Source: Culex pipiens pallens (lineage: Eukaryota; Arthropoda; Insecta; Diptera; Culicidae). Taken from it: 64,000 bases of DNA. The stretch spans positions 110,546,141 through 110,610,140 of the forward strand of contig NC_068938.1 in the NCBI RefSeq assembly GCF_016801865.2, given 5' to 3'. The translations under genes and the position numbers were made by a program. Shown in pieces: positions 22,557 to 34,167 of the stretch (position 1 is the first letter of the stretch; every line of letters begins with the position of its first letter). The notes under the pieces were generated by a model that saw nothing but the letters and a program-made list of their open reading frames with translations, searched no databases and was not told the DNA's origin.

Positions 22557-22797
22557 CCTTGGGAGAACATTTATGACAATTTGGCCGACAAATCTATAAA
22601 ACAAAATAAAATAATGTTATTTCAGATTTCACTAGCAATCCAAAAACACATTCAAATTGTTTGGTCCTATGTCTTTCGGTTATGTCTCTGACATACCATC
22701 TTGAACTTTTTTTTTTGTTTTTTGACGTATAGCTTGTTTGCTTACACAGCCTCCTGTGATCAAAATTTGAGTTGCTATTTTGAAAATAGCATAATTT

Positions 22798-22842
22798 GGA
22801 ATCGGCAGCCGAAGCCGCTAACCACCGCACCACGAGGCCCTT
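22798..22842 (-). repeat. SINE head fragment
   Basis: GGAATCGGCAGCCGAAGCCG followed by CTAACCACCGCACCACGAGG matches, as reverse complement, the tRNA-like head of the SINE at 13387-13615. It is isolated and lacks a body. Confidence 0.6.
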
Positions 22843-24590
22843 GAATTACCCTTTCAATTACCATGACAACACGAAATACCTCGTTCAAAACTATTAGAAA
22901 AAACAACATGTTAAATAGAGCAATCAAGTCTTACCAAAAGTATTAATATCAGCACAAGACTTTCCCTCCACTTTGTTTTGCAAAAAGCCAACAAAGAAAC
23001 GGTTTGTTTTCGGAAATGTTACCGACATCATCGCGATCAGCGTTCGCCAGATTGTTTGGAAAATTGTCGCCGGGAAAAGTGGGCTAAGGCGATGAATGTC
23101 ACTTACATCGCGGCGCGCGCACTTAAAGAAAAATTTCGGTTGACCTTTTTGGCGAATCGTTTGTTTTCAAGTCAACCATCGCGTCGTGTCGGTCGCGGCC
23201 TGCAAACATTCATAAAACGTATCCGCCAGACAGATAAATATGGTGATTTAAATTTAGGTTCTTTTGAGATTTTTTTTTCTTAACTTTGCCACTTGTGCGA
23301 CAACTGTGTCTGCCTGATGGTGTTTGGGGACAATATTTTTGTGCCTTCACCTTCTTCCGCGCGCCAAATTTACAAAAGTGCAAAAATGTGTTCGTTTTTG
23401 TGTAAACATGGCGAGTTATTATTTTCTCATTTAGGTGATGCTAATAAATTTTAATCGCTAACGACAGGATGAATTACGAGACCGATGTTAGACATATGTG
23501 ACGCGCGGGACGAATATATTTTCTTTCGGGAAAGCTCGACAAATTGTACCAAATGGTAGCAAAATGGCCCATTTCGGAGGGTGGCGTGGTAGGATGATTT
23601 CGGGTTTGGGAAATGTGAATTATTTGGACGAAGATTGGTGTCAGTAATAACAAATCAAGCGGAGGTTGTTGAACCTATCTTAATAAATATTTGTAAAAAA
23701 AACATCATTAAAAGATACACATTATTGATTGGCTACAATTTAATAATATGTTTCTTTTCGCTAGAATTTGACTCATGCACAAAAACAGTTAAACAAAGTT
23801 AAATTATGGCTCTTGTTCCAACAAACCGAACCAGTCACCAGCAATTTGCAAACACAACCATTCAAGATCATCTCTCCGCGGACATGATTTATGTTCGCAC
23901 TTTGTGGCGCGAACTTTCCTGCCAGCCGGACGGATACATTGTAAACACAACACACCACACGAGACATGCACCGAAATATGTCCACACTTTAACGGTTTTT
24001 GAGGTGAGCCACCCCCACGGGTTTTGGACACTGGCTTTGGCACGTTCAACTCCCGCGGGATTTCTCCATCGGACGATTTTTCTTCCACCCAAAAATCATT
24101 GGGATGACACCGGCAAAATGGTCGAAAAAATGCCACGAAACATGAAAAATGCGTAGCTTTTGCATCTCAGTTTCAAACATCGACGCCCACGCGGCTTTTT
24201 GCTAAATTGAGCGTCTCGCAAACGGTTTGTCACACGCGTTAATGCAACAGACTTCCCGCTACTCTGATCGTATGAGATGAGTGCAGTGTAGAAATGACAA
24301 CTTTGCAGAAGAAATTTAATCAACGAAGAGACTGATCTCCAGATTTTTCAACGATTACATTACGCTTCATAGACGTACAAGTATTCTTCAAATTTCGTAA
24401 TTTTGATATATTTTTTTCCAAAAAAGTTATCTCAATTAAATTTGTTGAGCTTTTTCATCAAAACAGCTTCATAATTTGTATAAAGATAGACAGTTTGGGC
24501 TGAGTTCGTGCTAAATGTGTGCTTTCAATGCCTCACCTGTTGGCCTTCACATACCTTAACCCTTTCAGCCCTGATGGGTCATCAAAACCA
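22843..24590. other. Unique intergenic stretch, several uncertain ORFs
   Basis: ORFs of about 100-116 codons occur on both strands (22978-23283 plus; 23806-24156 plus; 23804-24136 minus) in a moderately GC-rich, non-repetitive sequence. None shows a domain, signal peptide or splice context. It could be conserved non-coding or upstream exon sequence of a gene outside the window. Confidence 0.3.
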
Positions 24591-24599
24591 TCAAACCAT

Positions 24600-24970
24600 C
24601 CACTTTCCCGACCCCCAGGTCTTTTGTAAACTCTTTTGCAAGTTTCTGCTCGAACCTAGGAGTCCAAAGGCTTGAATGGGGAGAGCCGCCAAACCTATCT
24701 TTACTCCAAGGAACCTTCTACTCCGGGGTTCGAACTGACGACCTTTGGATTGTCCAACCGCCGCCAGCGATTCCACTGGAGCAGGCTTGGTTTGGTGTGT
24801 TGTTTAAACTTGTAGCGTGGAGACGACTCCTACACTTGGAATGACTTAACGGCCTAACAACATCCAAGGCCGGGACCGACGATTTACTTCCCTATCCGAT
24901 GGAAGGTTGGAGCAGATGGGAATCAAACCCAAGATCTTCCGTTTACCTATAATTTTCGTATGGTCCTTCA
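24600..24970 (-). mobile_element. Dimeric tRNA-derived SINE (Twin-like), minus
   Basis: The reverse complement of 24733-24780 carries a tRNA-like arm with GTCGTCAGTTCGAACCCCGG. 24868-24940 matches the body of other SINEs here (CCGGGACCGACG, GGGAATCAAACCC). It mirrors the plus-strand copy at 25100-25460. Confidence 0.55.
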
Positions 24971-25099
24971 TTAACAGGATTACGAGATAAAAGCACCATG
25001 CGTCTCCAGCCAAATTAATTGGGAAATTTACTTCAATAAAAAAAACTATGATAATTTAAATAGACCTTCGCCAAAAAAAAATTAAAAAGTTGTACATTC

Positions 25100-25460
25100 A
25101 ACGGAACCGTGGTTTAGGGGCAAGCGTGGTTGCCTCTCACCCAGTCAGCTTGGGTTCGATCCCAGACGGTCCCGGTGGCATTTTTCGAGACGAGATTTGT
25201 CTGATCACGCCTTCCGTCGGATGGGGAAGTAAATGTTGGCCCCGGTCTAATCTAGTGGTTAGGTCGTTAGCTCAGTCCAGGTGCAGGAGTCGTCTCCCTC
25301 GGTCCTGCCTCGGTGGAGTCGTTGGTAGACAGTTGGACTCACAATCCAAAGGTCGTCAGTTCGAATCCCGGGGTGGATGGAAGCTAAGGTGTAAAAAAAG
25401 GTTTGCAATTGCCTCAACAATCAAGCCTTCGGACACCTAGTTTCGAGTAGGAATCTCGCA
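25100..25460 (+). mobile_element. Dimeric tRNA-derived SINE (Twin-like), plus
   Basis: Two tRNA-related units lie in tandem. Unit 1 (about 25103-25175) has A-box-like TGGTTTAGGGG and B-box-like GGTTCGATCCC, with near-pairing ends (GGAACCG and CGGTCCC). Unit 2 (about 25305-25375) has AGTCGTTGGTAGACAGTTGG, an anticodon-like loop CTCACAA and B-box-like AGTTCGAATCCC. Two tRNA-like heads in one element is the arrangement described for the Culex Twin SINE family. Assignment to that family is inference. Confidence 0.65.
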
Positions 25461-25499
25461 ATCGAGAACGCCAAGGCAATGCTGTAGAGCAAATAACGT

Positions 25500-26166
25500 C
25501 ATGATTCGAAATCCGGACACTTAGTAGCATATCATTTCTGTTACAGCTGACAAAAAATCATGTAATAAGTTGGAAATGAAGAAATATCATTAGGATGTAG
25601 TATTAACAGTCAGTTTTAAGAGAATGCATGCAAAATATGTCTTTTCTAACAATTTTTCATCAGAATTTGAAAATTAAAATGTCATGTTGTGGTTCGAATC
25701 CCTGACACTGATAAAAGCTGATTCGAAATCAAGACACTTTTGCTTCGAATTCCGGACACTCGTTTTTGCTAATGAATCGCACAAATTTGGACTGAAATGT
25801 TAGTTAATGGCATTCTTTAGGTCTCAAATAAGCTTTTAACATCAAAACAATCGATATTTTTTATATATACATTTGCTTGAATTTAAGGAAATCAAAACCA
25901 TAAATTTCTGCTTTGCCTTCCCGGTGCTTCTGACGCGTTTGAAATATTTCACGTGAAATGTTTCGTATTTTTGGTAATCTTATAAATTTATTTTATTTAA
26001 TTTTTTGACATTAACTACATCGTTCAAACAAACTTTAAATGAATGTTGATGTTAGAATTCATCAAATAACCCATTTTTGACATTTATGGTGCGAATTTAT
26101 TTTTAAATAATTGATAAAACAAGATGAGGTGTCCGGGTTTCGAAGCGTCCGGGAAATCGAATCAAG
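25500..26166. mobile_element. Non-autonomous TIR element, CATGATTCG ends
   Basis: The inward ends are CATGATTCGAAATCCGGACAC and CTTGATTCGATTTCCCGGAC, with extra CCGGACACT motifs inside at 25512 and 25750. It is flanked by ACGT (25496-25499 and 26167-26170). 667 bp with no ORF. Confidence 0.5.
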
Positions 26167-26170
26167 ACGT

Positions 26171-28207
26171 GAATTTGGTTTGATTCTAATTTGATTGTAC
26201 ATTTAAAATACATTGTATTACATTAATTTTTGCCTTAGAAACAAGTTCAAGTATTTTACAAATTTTAAATTTTGGAATCAAATATAAGAGAAAGACGTAA
26301 GTAAGGCCGTTGCAAATATTTTTCATAGTTTATGTCGTAAATTTAGGTTTTGGAAAAAAAAAATTAGGCCGATGCAAATTATGTTCAAGTTATTTTCAAA
26401 TTAAAGACCCTTGAATCTGGCCTTAATCAATTTCTAAGCAATCTAGGCTGGACAGTCATCACATATACATGACAAAATCCAGTCTGCAACCCGCTAAGAT
26501 CACCATCTCCATAAGAATGCGAATGCGAAAGAATGCGAAGCCCTTTCCAACGAATCTCTGAGACTCCAAAGAAGTCTCCACTAGAATAGATTACACATTT
26601 GCCAGGAACATTAAATCGAAATCAATCAGCAAATCAATTAGATTATAACGACTAGAAGTAAAAAAAAAAACAAATGAAAACTGAAAGTTGTTCCTTTATT
26701 TGAAATATACCAAATGAAGATTAAATTTGGCAAAAAAAATTAAATCTGATAAGATAGTGGAAATAACAGATTTCCAAAAAAGTAGCAATCATATTCTCAC
26801 ATACACTTGTCTCTTCCCACATTACGCAATAACCGGCAAAACATCCCAAAAATTCTGCAGCTCTCATGCGCGACGCAAACGCAACCCAACCGTTTCCATT
26901 TCGGCGCGTACGACATTCCATCCCAATGTTGCCTCTCCTTACCACGTTTCTCATTAAAATGAATTACGGACGCATCTTGTTCTCAGATTTACGACCCTTG
27001 TCTTAAATTTCGAGTCCCAAGATGACGACGGCGAAAAACTGCACCACGGAAAGAAAGAAGAACAAAACAGAAGATATGCGAAAACACACATTTTAACTTA
27101 TTTTTAATATGCCAATTTCTCTGGCTTTATTACTTTATGCAAATTAAACAGATGTGCACTTCATCAAGTCCGCGGTTGGGGCTGGGCTGGGTTTTGCAGT
27201 TCTCCTTGGAAGGAAACTTACTTCCAACTTCAACTCTGGCTTTTCTTTTCGTGTTTTATTTTCTTTCTGAGCCGCGAAGGTCTTCCTGGGTCCAGCGTTC
27301 AAAGGATGCAGCTTGGCAAAAAGTTGAGCACAAAAACAAAAATCAAAAGCAAAACTCATTCAACAAGACGATGCCGAAAACGAAAACAAAACTGCAGAAG
27401 TGTGTAATTAAAAAGACGTAAAATTGGAAATATATAATCTCGATTAGTTTTATGCTGCATTGCATTCTGTAAATGTCAAACAAATGAGACTTATCGAAAA
27501 ACAACAATAAAATCTAAACTTAAATAAGCTTAGAAAACAAAAAAAGTTAAACTAACTGATTTGCTGGTAAACTAATAAGCCCAGTCTAGTTCTAACCACG
27601 TTCTGACAGTTTGGTGATGTCTTACACTAAAATAGCAATGAGTGCTTGAAAACAAGAAGAAATAGTCCAGATTGTGCCAGACGCACAGGAAACTGTTGTT
27701 GTTTTGCTGTAGACAGACGCAGCAGACAAGCGTCTGGCGAATATGTGGCTTTGAAGATGAACTCTATTTTAGTTTGGAGGTTTAACAAATTGCTCAAACG
27801 ACTAGCGTATGTGTGACCTTAATAAATTCATACAAAACAATCCTGCAGCATGTACCTTAAACACAAATAAATTCGAATTAGAAAAAAAAACATTATATTT
27901 TTGACCTGATTAACATAGCATATAAAAATGTTTTCAAAATCAATAATTTTATGTAAAATTCCTGAAATCTTGAAAAGCATTATTGTATAGATTAAAACTA
28001 AAACATAAACTTTGTTTAAAAATTAAAATGATCCTGAAGATTTTTATTAATAAGGCTTGGATGCAATTAAATCATCATCTTTCAAAATTTATTCAAATTC
28101 AAGCGATATCAATCCAATTTCCATACTGAGAATAAAGATGTTCAACAGCTCGTAATTTTAAGATTATCTTTAAATGTGCGATAAATCTTGAAAATTATTT
28201 TTTGATA
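26171..28207. other. Intergenic, nothing certain
   Basis: AT-rich. 26800-27420 is less AT-rich and has small ORFs on both strands (Lys/Asn-rich, no domain). No termini, tRNA or repeat recognised. Confidence 0.3.
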
Positions 28208-28330
28208 CTGTTTGATCCCAAGGAAAGCTGTGGCTGAATGGTTACGATGTTCGCTTTGTAAGCGAATGGTTCTGGGTTCGATTCCCATCTACTCTCATCG
28301 AGAAAGCTAAGGACATAGAAATACTTGAAA
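28208..28330 (+). mobile_element. tRNA-derived SINE head
   Basis: AGCTGTGGCTGAATGGTTAC is an A-box region. TTCGC-TTTGTAA-GCGAA forms a perfect anticodon-like stem-loop, and GGTTCGATTCCC is a B-box. The acceptor ends do not pair well, so it is a SINE head or tRNA pseudogene, not a working tRNA. Confidence 0.55.
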
Positions 28331-28338
28331 TGCTGAAT

Positions 28339-28563
28339 CACAGAAAAAAAAATAATGGTATTATTCATCAGGAAATGGTGACAGATTTTGTGGCAAAAAA
28401 AGATTATTTTTACCCCAGAAAATGATGAATTTTCATCAGTTTTTGATGAATATTTATCAGGTTCACATTTTTACACATTTTTTAATGTAATATTACTCAA
28501 AAAAGAAGTAATATTTAACCTACCAGTTTTTTAACATTCCAAAATTCAACTTTTTTTTCTGTG
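28339..28563. mobile_element. MITE with CACAGAAAAAAAA ends
   Basis: Perfect inverted ends CACAGAAAAAAAA (28339) and TTTTTTTTCTGTG (to 28563). The AT-rich interior has repeated GATGAAT/CATCAG words. TSD unclear. Confidence 0.55.
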
Positions 28564-28569
28564 ATATTA

Positions 28570-28700
28570 ACGAAAAATTTAACTCGCTGGAGGCGGGGTT
28601 CGAACCCCGTCCTTTGGATTGGTAAGCAAAAATGCTAACCACTAGGCTATGGCGCCTTGGTGAGCCTAGACTGGCATTAGGAATAGTGTTACAACCAACC
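28570..28700 (-). mobile_element. tRNA-derived SINE head
   Basis: The minus strand reads GGCGCCATAGCCTAGTGGTTAG with B-box-like GGGGTTCGAACCCC. It lies in inverted orientation to the head at 28208, on the other side of the MITE. Confidence 0.5.
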
Positions 28701-29010
28701 CTCATAATACTAACATTGAGTCCAAAACCTCCCTACAAACATCTATACCAGTAAGGTGACGTAAGGGTGCGCAATTTAGATAGGTGTTTACTAACGATCC
28801 TTCCCGTCCCTGAGGATAGCTTGGACCCGACCAGGACCCCCTTATGCCCTGGGTAGTATTACACACTCATCAAAAGATGAAGACATGGTATCTTCCGTGT
28901 TGGATTATTGTTCCGGATGAGAGTCCAATACAACCAGACCAAACAGTGGGATAAGCGATTGTTTGACTTCGGTTGTTGTCAAACCATCGGGATCCAATTT
29001 TAGTTTGACA

Positions 29011-29082
29011 CCTTTTTACACGGAGCTCACACACACTACCAAACGTTTATTCTGATAGTGTGAATGAACTCAGTGTAAAGAG
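29011..29082. mobile_element. Small palindromic element
   Basis: CTTTTTACACGGAGCTCACA pairs with TGAACTCAGTGTAAAGAG around a centre near 29045, and CACACACACTACCAAACG pairs with TTCTGATAGTGTG. No ORF. Confidence 0.45.
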
Positions 29083-29089
29083 TGGCAGT

Positions 29090-29647
29090 TCGTTACTTGG
29101 CGAAAAACCACGCTCAATACAAAAAGTTGAAATTTTGTATGGAGAAAAAACCACTGACGGGGGTAGAAAATTTAAAATTTGAAGGCCACGTGGTTTATGC
29201 ACGAGCTCTTATGTTAAGGACTTAATTGGGGAGCAAAGTATGTAGATTTATAAATTTTAATGAAAATAATAACTTAAAAGAAATTTACGCTTCATTATGA
29301 CAATAAATTACCGATAAGATTCACACAAGTACAATGACTCAAACATCTAGATTTACGCCTCTGAACCTAATTCATTCGGAAAAATCACAACATCGATATC
29401 ACGTTTCTCTGTTTACAATCGGTGCGTACATTCAACGACCATTCTGCCACCAACAAACACGTGCTTCGTTGGGTTTAGTAATTTATGGTTTGCTCGCTTC
29501 ATTCATAACAACACAACGTACGCGAGAGCGAGACAACTATAGCAAACACAGCAAACCTCTCTTTGTTGTCATCTCTCTTTCCTACACCCGAATAAAAGGT
29601 CTCTGACAACTAAAAATACAGCATTTGGTGCAACTGCAACGTTTACT
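29090..29647. other. Intergenic, nothing recognised
   Basis: 29334-29606 is an ORF of 90 codons without a domain. It includes an AATAAAAGG word near 29591 and GAGAGCGAGA near 29522, perhaps promoter-like. No supported gene. Confidence 0.3.
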
Positions 29648-29649
29648 TA

Positions 29650-29888
29650 GGGGAACTATACCCTTTCTCAGCCTATTTCTATTATCGGCCTATCAGCACT
29701 TTGATCATGAATTACAGCTTTCATAAGGTGTTTTTGACTGTCCCAAAGTAATAAATAGCTCAAATAAAAGTGAGCAAGCAACTCTCCATTGTTGATACAT
29801 CTGAAATATTGATTTAATAGCGGAAAACGGCAAAAGTGATGAGAATTGGTCGAACGGCTTAGAGTGATTAAAATGGGTATATTTCCCC
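29650..29888. mobile_element. MITE, TA-flanked, GGGGAACTATACCC ends
   Basis: The inward ends are GGGGAACTATACCC and GGGGAAATATACCC, flanked by TA (29648-29649 and 29889-29890). 239 bp, no ORF. Same TA-target class as 10704-11583 and 58447-59620. Confidence 0.65.
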
Positions 29889-29890
29889 TA

Positions 29891-31903
29891 TTTAGCATTT
29901 TCTCAAAATGAAAAGAACACAATCGAATCGCATAATGTCCCCATCTATCATTCGTTGTCAAAGTTACTGCCAATCGTGTCGTAGGACTCTCTCCATCCTC
30001 GTTTGGGTGTAGTTTCCCCTCCAAAGCAAGGCGCACAAACAAGAGAGAGCGCGCGCTTGATGCGACGCCGCGCCGACTTGAAGCACGAGTCGCCGCCTCG
30101 CCTGGTACTTTTAAACACCAGGCAGGGCCTGCTGCCAGCATCGAAACGTGAAGCGTCGAGTCGGGTTTACCGCCTGCGAATGCTGCGTTCCTGTGAAATG
30201 ACGCGCGCCACGTTTATAAAATCCTTTGTATTACGACATCCCGGCGAAGAAGCGACAGCGTGGTCGTCCCGACAAAAACCGACATCGTCGTTGCCGGAAC
30301 GTTATTTGAAATGATTTGAACGCGCGCGCGGTCCAATGCATGAGACAGAGAGAGCTGTTTTCAAGATGGCGCTCAATTTTATCCGATTAGATACATCACA
30401 CGTAGTATAAGCTGTGATAAAACTTTCTCCCCTGCGCCGTTACTTTCACTCTCGTTGGCCGAGCGAGTTTTTTTCGCGGTCGCGAGTTGCAGCGCCGCGA
30501 CCTGACCTGAGAAAAATGCATCATGACACGAAAACCGCGCGTAGTCGTCGCCTCCTGAGCAAAGGCGAGTGACATCTTTCACCGCAGTCGGCGGCGCTCT
30601 TTCTCTCTCGTACTACTCACACGTTGCCAAGGAGCGTCGGTACAAAACGGTTACTCTCGCTTGAAGCGTGTGTGAATTGAGGCCGCTTGCCTGCTGCCTG
30701 GTATGCGACCCTGGTTCAAATATCGGTAATATGATGCAGAAACTAAATTCACTTCGTCTAAATGGGAACGGCCGTCCTAATTTTAGGTCAGCGGGCCTCC
30801 GCCCTGGCATGCGACCCTGGTCAAACAGGCAGATATTTGTTTCACTTTTATTCCGATTCGCCATCGCAGAAACGGTCCTAGCAGCCGGCAACGGATCTTT
30901 TTCCGAGTTCCTTCAGTGCTGAGAAAGAGAGAGGAGAGCCGACTTCTCTCCGATTGAACCAAGCTTCCTGAGTAGTAGGAGATAGTAGGAGGTGGTCTTC
31001 AGCTTGAAAAATAAACTTTTGATCGAAAGTTCGTGGGTTCCGGCAAAAGCTGCTTCCTCCTTCGGGACGACCACATCATCGCTTCCGGGTTTCCTCGTTA
31101 AGCCAACGAATACCAGCAGATAATCCTTTTCCAAAACAGTCTAGCACTTCTATCTCCTACCACGGGTTCAATTACAACCGCAGGTGACAGGTGCCATCTC
31201 CTGTCTGCTTCAGATCCTTTATGACCAGGTCGAATTTAAGGAACCTCGGCGTCGACTTATCCGGCGTTTCCTCGACGTGGTCGACGTTTAGCCTGAAAAT
31301 CAGAAACGAACGCCACCGTTTGTCCTTCTTCTTTCTCTTCTCCAATGCCTGAAACTCGATCTCCTTCTTTACCGTCGAGCCCTTCTTCGCCTTTCGGATC
31401 TCCAACGACACCAAGCACTCTCACGACCAGGCCTGCAAAAAGTTTCCAACCCAGCGTACACATGAAGCTAACCAAAATGTCTGTTCACTGCTAGCATGTG
31501 ACTGCAAGCCTACTGTGTCTATTCAACCACTGCCGCCTGACTCGTGCCAGTCGGCTACTGGAGAATGTTGTTGTTTATTTTATTAACGTGACTTTAACCT
31601 AGAGAGGTCATTCGTCACTTACTGGAGAATGAGAGACGTGAAAAAATGGGCAACACTCACTCAATTCGTGTCATATGACCGACTCGTAAAATCCTCTTAA
31701 AACACTATTTGGACTATTTTCAAACAATTGAATGGTTGTAGACTGTGCAAAATAATTAAAACAACCATAACTTATATTCAAAATTACATTTCCACGCATA
31801 AATACGAACTTTTTGTGTAAAAACTTGTTTCTTTATGTGTGTGCGTGCAACGTCGAATGAGCGTTGGTCGACTACTGCCTCGCATTGCAGCTGCTCAATG
31901 AGC
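29891..31903. other. GC-richer unique region, uncertain coding
   Basis: 29950-30960 is clearly GC-richer (GCGCGCGCTTGATGCGACGC, CGCGCGCGCGGTCC) with GAGA motifs (30340-30355). It could be promoter or CpG-rich 5' sequence. A phrase ATGCGACCCTGG occurs at both 30703 and 30808. On the minus strand 31172-31475 is a Lys-rich ORF (KRKKKDKRW..., LKFDLVIKDLKQTGDG) with some coding texture but no recognised family. I do not support a gene. Confidence 0.3.
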
Positions 31904-31906
31904 TAG

Positions 31907-32072
31907 GGGAGCGTTCTTTTATTACGTAACGCAGTTGAGGGGGAGGGGGGGTCGGAGGCCGTGTTACGCTCCATACAAAATTTTAAAAATTTGTATGGAA
32001 ACTTTGTTACGAGGGGGGGGGAGGGGGTCTAAAAATCGATTTTTTTGCGTTACGTAATAAAAGAACGCTCCC
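31907..32072. mobile_element. PIF/Harbinger-like MITE with G-tract core, TSD TAG
   Basis: Perfect inverted ends GGGAGCGTTCTTTTATTACG, continuing TAACGC, flanked by TAG (31904-31906 and 32073-32075). The core has G runs at about 31934-31950 and 32012-32027 around CTCCATACAAAATTTTAAAA. Same layout as 14764-14923 with different ends. Confidence 0.75.
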
Positions 32073-32327
32073 TAGGGCACTCACGACTGCGGCGGGTTTG
32101 TTTATGTCACGGTTTTTGCGGCGCTTCCACGACGGTAATTCGAGCCATCGAAGAGTGGCACTCGTGCAACAGTTCCAACTCGGAACCTCTGAGAAACGCC
32201 AACTTTGCTAACTCCGAAAATTGCACCGAACGTAACCATTGAGCAGAGTGGCAGGTTTGGCCGGATTTATCTCGGAGTAAAACGCGGAGTTTCTCCATTC
32301 AAAACTGGAAATCTTTGTCAACCTCGT

Positions 32328-32450
32328 GCAACCGTAAAAGATTATGCAAACACACTTGTTTTTGTTGCTCGGCAGCTTTGACAGGTAGGGCATGAAAAGG
32401 GGTTCAGCCAATTAGGTCAACTCGATGGTGTCAACAGGGATTTTCATTCT
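32328..32450. repeat. Dispersed repeat sharing 120 bp with 44582-44715
   Basis: CAACCGTAAAAGATTATGCA, AAACACACTTGTT, CTTTGACAG, GCATGAAAAGGGGTTC and GGCCAATTAGGTC-type words recur in the same order at 44580-44715. A shorter piece (CAGCCAATTAGGTCAACTCG) recurs at 32614. Confidence 0.6.
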
Positions 32451-32689
32451 CATTCCTTTGAACGTAAATTTGATGCAAAATGTAAACACAAGCAAAACAA
32501 TGTAAATGGGCCAACCTTGAAGTATCAACAAAGAGTCAGTTGATGTTTACGTTAGAAACGAGTAGGATAAACTCTTTGTTTACACGCCATTGCCCCAATT
32601 CCATTGTTTGGGTGTCAGCCAATTAGGTCAACTCGATGGTTTCAGCAGGGTTGTCCATCTCAACAAGTTCTTTGTCCCATCTAATCTAA

Positions 32690-34092
32690 TCTAAACCCTA
32701 GCGCAGCCCAAGGGGCTGGAAACTCTTAGAACTTTTCCTAAGTATATTAATAAGTATACTTAAATAATGTTATTATACTAACGCTCTTTCACCCTAACAT
32801 GAATCATCTTGAGAAAAACGTCGGTGTGACGTCTAGAAATGTCAGAACTTTTTTTGTTTATGTTGGTTTCTGCCAAACCCGTCAAACCTAACCAACAAAT
32901 CGACGGAACCGGCAACGGACCTCCGCCGTCGGGGAGAAATCACGAGGACTGTGGTCAGGACGCGGGCAGAAAGCGATCAAGGTCGAAGAAAACAAGCGGG
33001 ACTTTTTTGCGAAAGGGAGGAGAGCGCTGCTGGAGGTGGTAGAGGTTAAACCGGCGGTAAGTGCTTTGGAGAAGGAATCGCTTTCGCTGTAGGCAATTCT
33101 GGCGAAAAAAGGCCGGTGTTTGTGACGAAGAACAAACGGGCTGCGAAAGGGCAGGAGGAAGTGTTCGTCGAAATCCCAGCTGTGCGACAATCATCCTCCA
33201 TTTCGGTCCGCTCGCATGCTTCCGGCTTAGTCTCAAATCCGCCGCCACCAACTTCGGCAAATCTACGTCGCAGTGCCGAAACAGAAGTCCAAATCCAACT
33301 GGTCCACAAGCTGAAAAAGTTTTCCGGCTAGCAAATCGTCTTATTGGCGAGCGACACATCCAGCTCAAGTCCCAGCAAGGTCGCCGTGACTGCGTTCCTG
33401 CAGCTCGACCGCTTCAGGACCCCCACAAGTGCTTAAAGTCATGCCATCGTAGCTTAATAAAAGTTAAAAAATGAATTAAAAAATTGTTTTTAATAATTAA
33501 GAAAGAAAATTACTTATAAGAAGTAACTCAATGGACAGGCAGGCCAGTTCGGTGCTGCCGAGAGGAGAGCTTAGAGTACATTATGAAGAGGAATCCGTCG
33601 TGAGTTGCGCGGTTACTGACGTGGGGGTCCTTACTTTTGGGACATAGTCTTTGTAAAGAAGATGAAGGATCTTTACGGGGACCGTTTTTTTGGAGCTGGG
33701 AGGTTTGGGATCAAATTTTGGATTGAATTTAGACGAGTCGGATGAGGTCTCTGCCAAATAGAAGAATCGACGGAACCAGCGAGTTGTGCCAAATTTATTC
33801 AAGGGATTGGGAAACATTCTGGAATCAATTCTCAATTAACTGGGCTCTTGACCCGGAACCCGCGAGGCAAAAAGCTGCGGCTATTTAGAAAATTTAAATG
33901 CTCAGCCTCGTGCTCAACGTAAACATAAACACAGTCAAGCAAACGAACTGTCAAAGCCAAGAAGCGTTAAGTTAAGGTGGTCTCGTAGTTTAAATTTCGT
34001 TAGTATATTAACAAGTATATTAAAATAAAGTAAGTATACTTAAATTAACAAATTATACTTGGAGTTTCCTGCCCCTTGGCGCAGCCATCCTT
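32690..34092. mobile_element. Possible element bounded by ~85-bp imperfect inverted repeats
   Basis: The left segment 32705-32785 (GCGCAGCCCAAGGGGCTGGA, AAGTATACTTAAATAA, TATACTAAC) is matched in inverted order by 34000-34092 (GTTAGTATATTAAC, AAGTATACTTAAATTAAC, GGAGTTTCCTGCCCCTTGGC). The 1.4-kb interior includes the pseudogene-like stretch 32839-33474. No TSD identified. Confidence 0.4.
32839..33474 (+). pseudogene. Degenerate gene-like sequence, unknown
   Basis: GC-richer than its flanks, with protein-like stretches in different plus frames: KVEENKRDFFAKGRRALLEV, then KGRPVFVTKNKRAAKGQEEV-type sequence, then ANRLIGERHIQLKSQQGRRD. Each is cut by stops. It is followed by AATAAAAG (33458) and an A-rich stretch. 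This fits a decayed gene, perhaps retroposed. No family is recognised. Confidence 0.3.
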
Positions 34093-34145
34093 TCAGAAGC
34101 ATCCTAGAGAATGTCGGGGCGGGTACTTCCAACATTTTTCTTTTC

Positions 34146-34167
34146 TGTTGTCGGAGATTGCAGGACA
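34146..34167 (-). repeat. 3' LTR, outer 22 bp
   Basis: TGTTGTCGGAGATTGCAGGA then CA equals 42614-42635 exactly. The LTR is broken here by the DNA transposon. The last 9 bp (TGCAGGACA) are its target duplication. Confidence 0.9.

Noticed and set aside
18774..22599. Dozens of ORFs of 60-231 codons in the satellite
   Set aside because: They arise because the 149-bp unit lacks stops in some frames. The frame rotates each unit and both strands show the same effect, so they are not evidence of a protein.
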